Of a stretch of DNA of 64,000 nucleotides, positions 57,471 to 64,000 are shown piece after piece; position 1 is the stretch's first letter, and each line of letters opens with the position of its first letter. The notes beneath the pieces are model-generated. The model had not been told where the DNA came from. It worked only from the letters and a program-made list of their open reading frames with translations, and did no database searches. Source of the DNA: Balaenoptera acutorostrata. Lineage: Eukaryota; Chordata; Mammalia; Artiodactyla; Balaenopteridae. The position numbers and the translations under genes are program-made. Location: assembly GCF_949987535.1 (NCBI RefSeq), contig NC_080067.1:54866405-54930404 (forward strand). Reading direction: 5' to 3'.

Positions 57471-58730
57471 TGAACCTGTAACCTTCCCAAAGATGCCCAG
57501 TCATGGCCAGAAGTAAATCCCCACGTGGCGGGGCCTCAAGCTCTCTGGGGATTCATTATGTAGTCATTATTACCTGCCCCCTCCGTGTCTGGGAAATTGT
57601 CCAGGGACATTTTTTCCTTTCAGATCTCTTAGTTTCTTTCCTGCCTATCTCTCTTAACTCTGGTATCTTCTGAACCCTGGGAACCCTCCTATGAGAAAAA
57701 GAGAAGGCGAGTGCTGGTGAGGTTTCTCATGCTCAGTGACCGTGTGGGCTGTCACCTTAAGCACTTAGACCCTGGAAGCTCTGCACAGCTGCCAGAGTAT
57801 TTTGCCATTTCTCTCTCTGTTTTCATGGGTGTAAACAACTGTTGTGGCTCTTCCCTGAGAGCCAGAACCCCACAAGCTCTTACCTCTGCAGCTACCAGTA
57901 GCTTGTAGGTCAGCGCTTCACAGCTTAGATGCCCCATAGTGAGACCGTAAAGAGCCAGAGGGACCTTTGAAAACATAAAACCCAAGCCTCCTATTTTACA
58001 AATGAGGGAACTGATTCACCCACTGCCCCCCATGAAATGAAAGATATTTAAGGTTTCATTTCACCAACAACTAATAACTTCTCTGATCAAGTGAACCCAT
58101 CAGCCTTCATTCAATCCAAGAGATGACTTCACTGTGGCTCGTAAGAAAAGACCAATCCAATGTTTAAAACCTCTCTCATTGGAAAAAGAAGTTGAGAGTA
58201 TTTCCAGGCCTGAGACATGGATATGCTAAGAAATACCCAACTCGTGCTGCACTTTACCCCAGCCTGAAGAAATGAGGTAGATTCTGTTATCCAGGATCAT
58301 CTTCAGTTTGAGACACTGCATCTGCAGAGGCTCAGAGTATACTGTACTATAAGTGACCATAAAAAAAAGGCAAGAGGTTCTATAAATTAGAAAGATGGGT
58401 TTTGCGTTGGCCTAAGGAAACCCAAAGCCTACATAAAAGGCATTGTCTCCACAAGCAAGGTGAATAACAATAGGCTGACATATATTAAATAATTGATAAA
58501 ACTTCCCTCTTCCATAAAGACTTCTGTAAAAACAACAACCAGAGGATGTAATGAATTCAGTGGGAAAAGACACTGTTTAATCTTTTCTGAGAAGTGTCTG
58601 TTGAGAAAAACACGCATTATTTTCTGATTCTGTCTCTTCTCCACCTGATGTTTTACACCTGATTTATGTGAAGAAGTGTCTCAATGCCTGTTCGTGATTT
58701 CAGTGAGTTGAGGCACATACTTTTCCTTCT
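57471..58730. other. Unassigned DNA
   Basis: A possible MIR-family remnant lies near 57,960-58,030 ('cctattttacaaatgaggg'). Nothing else recognised. Confidence 0.35.
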
Positions 58731-58734
58731 AGGA

Positions 58735-58910
58735 TGTCAAGATTCATAGATTTTGGGGGACAGCAAGAGCTTTAGAAATAATTCAGTGCATCTCTCTTAC
58801 TTTCCAAAGACAAAACGAGAGAGGTAAGAGGCTTGGTCAAAATGACACAGTGATTAGAGAGCTAGGCCTACCATCCAGAACTCATGGTGAACAGCCCTGC
58901 TTTTCCCATT
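58735..58910 (-). mobile_element. MIR-family fragment (reverse)
   Basis: 'aagattcatagattttggg', 'gaggtaagaggcttggtca' and 'aaatgacacagtgattaga' match the reverse arrangement of a MIR-family SINE. Confidence 0.6.
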
Positions 58911-58949
58911 GTTTGAATTCAAACTAGTAGAGAACTGCTTGACATGAGT

Positions 58950-59490
58950 AAGGTTTTATTTTCTTTGTTAACTATTCATTTTATACGAGTTTGACTTTTC
59001 ATTCTATTAAAAAATTGGGGGGACATAGGAAAAAGAAAAACTACTATGCATGTAATCACTGTTAGCATTTTAATGTATCGCTTCCCAATGCATTTTTTTC
59101 CTTCTGTATATTTTAAAATAACTGTTATTTAGTGTGTACACAATTTTCAATTTTTCAGTTAATATATTGGAAAAATTTCTAATGAATGCAGAATATTCAG
59201 GCAAATGGATATACCGTAATTCACTGAATGTTTCTGTGGTTGTTGGGCATTTAGGATGATGTCAGTTTTTTGCTACTGCATATAACAATATTTTTATATG
59301 ATATATAAAATTCTTACGGCATATAACTTTCTTGATAGATTATACCCTTAATATGGAACTCCAGAAATAGAATTAAAGAGCCATGGTTAAAGTCATCCTG
59401 ATTCACTGTTGCTTTACAACATTAAGTATCATCATAAAAAATATTTGCTAATTTTCTTATTGAAAATGGCACTTGTTTGAGCTCTCACTT
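58950..59490 (-). mobile_element. Ancient L1 3' UTR fragment (antisense)
   Basis: 'attcactgaatgtttctgt', 'ttttttgctactgcatata', 'aatagaattaaagagccat' and 'tgctaattttcttattgaa' are reverse L1 3' UTR landmarks. It may resume near 59,830-59,880 after an L2 fragment. Confidence 0.6.
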
Positions 59491-59519
59491 CTTTTACGGC
59501 TGCTGAGTCCTCCTCTGGA

Positions 59520-59760
59520 CTTCTTTACCCGTCCTACCTTAAGCATTTTAGCTTCTTAACTGCTTATGTTTCCCTGAGCAAAACAGCCTCCTCCATAGAT
59601 TTCGTTTTCAGTTCTCTCTCGACAAAATAGGAATCCCTTGAGGATAAGGTCTGTGTTTGATTTACCTATAGGTTCCCGGGATTTTGTGTAGTGCGTGGCA
59701 CACAGTGGGTGCTCAATAAATATTTATTTAACAAATGGATGAATGAATGAATCAGTAAAT
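59520..59760 (+). mobile_element. L2 LINE 3' end
   Basis: 'cccttgaggataaggtctg', 'gtagtgcgtggcacacagt' and 'gggtgctcaataaatattt' followed by '(gaat)n' are the L2 3' terminus with its short tail repeat. Confidence 0.85.
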
Positions 59761-60037
59761 GAGGCTGAACATTCCCCCCCCACCATGTTTGTTCAGTAGC
59801 TGTGATTTCTGAATGCGTTGTTTGGTTGTGTCCTTCGTCCATTTACTTATCAGTGTCAGATCTTTATTGATTTTTACTAGTGTTTGAATATGAGAACTCT
59901 TTGCCTGTCACACTTGGGCTAATATTTTTTTCCAGCAAATATGGTTTGCTTCATATTTTCAAGCAGAGAGTAGAAGTCGGGCTAATAAATGTGTCATCTC
60001 CTGCTGCATTTTGCCCACTTAAAAGGAGTTCAGAAGG

Positions 60038-60128
60038 GAGGGGGATGAAGAGAGACAGAGGGGGAGGAAGAGAGAGAGAGGGGAAAAAGAGAGAGAGAGG
60101 GAGGGGGGAGAGAAGAGAAGAGAAGAGA
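60038..60128 (+). repeat. Polypurine (GA)n/(AGAAG)n tract
   Basis: About 90 bases are almost purely purine on the plus strand, with (GA)n runs, G runs and a terminal 'agaagagaagagaag' repeat. Mirror symmetry here could allow triplex (H-DNA). Confidence 0.9.
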
Positions 60129-60845
60129 ATTCTAAGACAATGAGTTCTGAATTCTGAGAAAAGTCAGACAATTTGGTTAGTCTATTTAGGCAGATTTCAT
60201 GGGTTGTTGATGTGAAAAGAGTGACTGTGTCGACCACATTTCAGGCCCTCTGAAGCTGAAAAGGTCAACCAGCCCCTGCCTGCAGTGAAAAACAAATTCT
60301 GCTTGTCCATGCAGAGAGGTAGGTTTCAATTAAAAGACACAGAGATATTCCATTTGTAAATGAGAAGTGAAAACACTCATTACTAATCCTTAAATCGTTG
60401 GTGAATCAGCACTGTCCATAGAAAACAAACCCGTACTACCCTGTTTACATTGAAAGGAGAAAAAAGACTGCACTTGCTTTTTTTTCCCCTTTGTTGTTAG
60501 TTATGCTTCTCGTGGTTTTTTTTTTTTTTTAAGCATAGTGAAAATTGTATCATCACATTGTCCCTCTGGGTCTGTTGCTGGATTTGCAAACTTTAATATT
60601 TTTCTGGTTAATATTTTATAAAGCAGACAAACTCACAAAATGCAAGCTGTCAAGAGCCTTCAGGATAACATCAGTCCCCTCTAATCAAAGTGGAAGCTTC
60701 AGCCACATGGATGGAAATAAAGAGAAACAAATTCCAATTTCCCAAGATTGTTGGATCTGTTCTTTGGAAGAGGAGATTTCTGATTCACAGGCAAGAGAAA
60801 CAAACAAAACCCCAAAACAAGTAGCAACAATAAAAACCCATCTCC
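60129..60845. other. Unassigned DNA
   Basis: No repeat family or exon was recognised. T-rich runs occur near 60,478 and 60,519. Confidence 0.35.
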
Positions 60846-60849
60846 CCTG

Positions 60850-60966
60850 CTAGAAAAAAAGCTTCTTGAGGTTAGGGATCCATTATAGACATGTCAGTGT
60901 GTCCTCAGAACCTGGTGCGACGCCTAGGAGATGGCTCTGAACACTTGTTTGAAAGATGAATAAATG
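60850..60966 (+). mobile_element. L2 LINE 3' end
   Basis: 'agcttcttgaggttaggga', 'cagtgtgtcctcagaacct' and 'cttgtttgaaagatgaata' match the L2 3' terminus, ending in 'aataaatga'. Confidence 0.75.
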
Positions 60967-61059
60967 ATTGGGGTGGCCCTGCCTTGGATGGTGGATCCCT
61001 CCTTTGCGCACCCCCAGACCCACTCTCCATCCTCTACCTGCTTCTCCGCCTGGGAGGCT

Positions 61060-61445
61060 GCCCCACACAGCCCGCATCAATGGACTCCCTTCGCCTGTGG
61101 CTTTCCAGGTGAGTTCAGCCAATGTGGAGTCCCAGAAGGAGTTTGGAGGGCTGGAGCAGAGTGAGGTTGGGGTATTTATTTCCTGGGCATCCTCCATGCG
61201 AGATTGTCTTTGACCAGCTGCTCTCCAGAGGTCACAGCTCCTGTCAGGTGACCCTCTCGCCTGATCCAGGTTCCAGTGGCCCCCAGACCCTCATCCTTTC
61301 AGCCTAGGAGTTCTGTGCTGTCCCTTGTGGTTCCTTCCCTACACTGTGCCCATACCTTAGTGGATGCCCCTTTATTAAACTCTCCTTGAAGTATCCTAAT
61401 TTGAATGTGCCAACTATTTCCTGATGGAACATGACTGATACGGAA
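61060..61445. mobile_element. Ancient repeat with LTR-like 3' end, not assigned
   Basis: 'cctttattaaactctcctt', 'aatttgaatgtgccaacta' and 'tgatggaacatgactgata' resemble the 3' end of a mammal-wide repeat. The name is not certain. The open frames over this interval have no domain. Confidence 0.4.
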
Positions 61446-62449
61446 GGTTATGGGGTGTGTGCATGTTGGTTTAGTGGCTGCACCCTAAAATTCAGCCTGC
61501 CATTTGCCCACCAAGCTGTGTGCCCTGGAGAAAGAGGTGCCTTTTCCTAATGCTCATACTGGAGAGTAGGGGCTAGTGCCACCTTGGGCTGAGTGTATGT
61601 ATATGAGCCTCAACTTATTAGAGAAGAAAATCTGCTGATAGATCTGTTTTCTCTGTCGTCTCTCCCTGCCACCTCCCTTATCCTGTGAGTTGCAGCTTTG
61701 TCTGCAGCCTGAGTGAGTCATCTCTCTCTACAGCTGCAGCCACAAAAGCAGTAACATGGTTGGGGGCAGGGGAGGTCCCATTGCTCTCCAAGTGTTGACT
61801 GCTTTGGCTGTTTCTGCAGAAGCAGAAAGGCCACACAAACCAATAACACCTCTGGTTGTTTAGTGTTTTGTGGGCAAAACAGCCTCGGGTGGCTGTTTTC
61901 CCCTGTTCCTGCAGTTGTATTTTCCTGCAGACTTACCCTCTCTCAACTCCTCCTCCCCCTTGCATCATGCAAGGCCGGCAGAACCTGTTCTTATCATTCC
62001 CATCTTAGCAGATGTAAAGGACAAAGGATACCTCAGTGCCTTGAAATGATCTGCCCTCTCCTCACACCCCCTCCCTTGTGGGGCGTGAGGCCCATTCCCA
62101 TGGGGGTGACGGGGGTACTTAGACTTCCAGCCCCTTTATTGTTCAAGTCTCCTTGCCAGTCATCGCTGATGATTTTAACTACTTCACAACTTCTGCCTCA
62201 GAGCCTGAATGCTCCCAAGTGAGGGTACTGTGAACTGCATGTTAGAAATGGGATGTGTCACTCCATTCAATTTGTCTGTCTCCAGTGACCGAGGGTGTGC
62301 TGGCTGAGGGGAGTGAAGGAGACATTCATTTCTCCTCATCCACACAAAGGAAGTGACGGTTACCTGCGTTACTAGACTGGGCTAAGGCCCCTAAATCCGA
62401 CTCGACTGTTCGGTTCAGATATTGCTTTCTATTTTTCTCTTCCCTGTGC
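61446..62449. other. Unassigned DNA
   Basis: No repeat or exon was recognised. A 119-codon frame at 61,863-62,222 shows no domain. Confidence 0.35.
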
Positions 62450-63460
62450 ATTTTGAAGCTCATCTGACCCTCTGACTATTCAGCTCCTTGTACAGCACCG
62501 CCTTCTCCCTATAATGCTAGTGTCGAGCTGATTTTAGATCAGAATCCAACAGATCCTTTCAGCAGCACTCAAAGAGATGAAATCTCTAGCTGCAGATTGT
62601 TCTTGCTGCTGAAAGAGACTGGCAAGATTTCACCAGCAATAATTAATTTCAAAGAAATTTTCCATCTCCAGGCCTTTGCATCTCACTAATTATTTTCAAG
62701 GTAAATTGGATTTGCTTTGCAGTATCTTCCCACCCCACCTTGCAATAAGCAATTTAACGTGAAATTGCTGACCTGTACTTGCTCAGTCCAGCCATGGATT
62801 CCTAATCCTTTTACAATTTAGAGTTATATCGTCTTAGAGCTGCAACTGAGTTTTCCGCCAGCATGATGGTCACTTTCTTTATTTTTACCTGTAACAAGCA
62901 GCAGTATTACTGAAGCTTGACAGGAAAGCTTCAGTTAGTCACTGAAAATTACAGAATATCAATCGTCAACGTCTATGCTGTCGGCGGGTGGCAGCGTATT
63001 AGAAAATGAAGTAGGTCATTTGGGGGAAATATTTCAGTGAAATCCATCAACCTGGGTGATGTGCTGAATCTTAAACCAGAAGGAAAGAAAGCCAAACCAA
63101 ACAAAAAATGGTTGTTCTTCCCTTTGAAGGAACAGATAGCAACAACTTTAAATGCTAAATTACGTCATCCCAAGCCCTGGTAGGTGCCCCTCAGAGGCTG
63201 TTGTCTGAACTGCCAGTCAGATCACGTGGTTTTCTGCCCTCTGTGCTTCCTTCCTTTCCCAGCTTTCATTCAAATGTTCTGCAGTGATTAATAGAGAGTA
63301 GTCAGCCTTTTATTTCCCAAGACTTCCCTGTAATATTAGAACTGTATTAGAGTTATTGACAAATCATTCTGCATAATGGCTTAATATTGTCACACCTGTA
63401 TGGCAGCCAGTGATAGGCAGAATCTCTAGACTTTTGACTTATTCCTGTTTGGCCTCAAAT
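62450..63460. promoter_or_regulatory. Candidate conserved non-coding element (1 kb)
   Basis: About 1 kb is free of recognisable repeats, with balanced composition and many regulatory-type cores: 'cagcaataattaatttc', 'ctcactaattattttc', 'cctttgcatctca' (octamer-like), 'attacgtcatccc' (CRE-like), an E-box 'cacgtg' at 63,223-63,228 and an inverted repeat at 62,909-62,935 ('actgaagctt' and 'aagcttcagt', 7-nt spacer). No splice-bounded exon or long frame is present. Confidence 0.4.
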
Positions 63461-63724
63461 CAGGTCATTTCTCCTTCAAAGTTTGCCAGGTGCTTTAGAA
63501 ACCAGTTCCCCTGGAGGACCCTTGACCTTGTGTGTGAAGAAGCAGGCACCATCTAAGGAAAGAGTGTGCACAGGGAGTCGGGAGGACGGTGGATGAAGAG
63601 CCCACGGCTCAGCAGGAAAGGAGCTGTGCACGTCCAGGAGCGCCCCGACCCCGAGATGGAGCCCAGACCTCTGAGAAGGGTTCACCAGGGTGGGGCCGAC
63701 GCTGCCGGGAAGGAGGAGTAGACC

Positions 63725-63830
63725 CCCAGTGGTTCCCAACCAGGGCAGCTTTGTCCCCCTGGGGACATTTGCCAATGTCTGGAGACGTTTTGATTGGCAC
63801 AACTGAGGGGCAGGTGTTTTGCTCTAAGTG
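63725..63830 (+). mobile_element. MER20 DNA transposon fragment
   Basis: 'gtggttcccaaccagggca', 'ctggggacatttgccaatg' and 'tctggagacgttttgattg' are the 5' half of MER20, same family as the reverse copy at 15,195. Confidence 0.85.
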
Positions 63831-63929
63831 TGAGAGGAGAACCTTGGGGAAGTTTCGAGTAAAACACGTGGGTTAGAGGAGCGCCGTCTGTGGCTGAGAT
63901 TCTGCTGGCCGAGAAACGGTTGACGTCAG

Positions 63930-64000
63930 TCATTCTGAGCCCTGGCTGCACATCGGGGTCACCTGGACCCCTCCACGCACAGGTTCCCCCCAAGACCAAC
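63930..64000 (+). mobile_element. hAT-type DNA transposon fragment, cut by window end
   Basis: 'gagccctggctgcacatcg' followed by 'gggtcacctggacccctcc' is the terminal part of a MER5A-like element. It runs off the window. Confidence 0.6.

Overview
This window is nuclear DNA from a mammal, most likely a whale or dolphin. The evidence is ten copies of the tRNA-derived CHR SINE (start of the element 'ggcttccctggtggcgcag', B box 'ggttcgagccc'), most of them young, bounded by clear target-site duplications and ending in A-rich tails. No BovB, Bov-tA or pig PRE-1 element was recognised, which argues against ruminants and pigs. Older mammal-wide repeats (MIR, L2, MER5A, MER20, MaLR-type LTRs, ancient L1) fill much of the rest. 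Hippopotamus is not excluded. Repeat family names come from remembered consensus patterns, not from a search.

I could not identify any host protein-coding exon. The longest open frames are L1 remnants, SINE sequence read in frame, or chance frames in GC-rich DNA. Region 1-5,100 is a decayed antisense L1 broken up by two SINEs and two dinucleotide microsatellites. Region 5,100-21,100 is intergenic or intronic DNA with MIR, L2, MER20 and SINE insertions and a repeat-poor AT-rich block at 17,500-18,060. Region 21,400-23,360 is a CpG island with G-rich tracts and a Z-DNA-like repeat. It is the best candidate for a promoter or first exon. Region 23,700-35,900 is MIR, L2, MER5A and SINE material.

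Region 35,970-41,650 is one nearly full-length L1 on the minus strand, with its 5' end, ORF1 and ORF2 all recognisable but disabled by stops and frameshifts. Directly beside it, 41,690-45,960 is a much older antisense L1 that carries two later insertions. An L2 split by a SINE follows (46,300-47,420), then LTR fragments, a short 3' L1 copy (50,567-50,954) and another SINE (52,760-53,054).

The last 10 kb hold stretches free of recognisable repeats and rich in homeodomain-type TAATTA cores (53,830-54,340, 55,700-56,190, 62,450-63,460). These read like conserved non-coding regulatory DNA. With one isolated CpG island and no recognised exon, the window looks like the flank or a large intron of a developmentally regulated gene. 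That is inference. I saw no CRISPR array, functional tRNA or rRNA gene, or operon-like system, and nothing that I can defend as a new molecular system.
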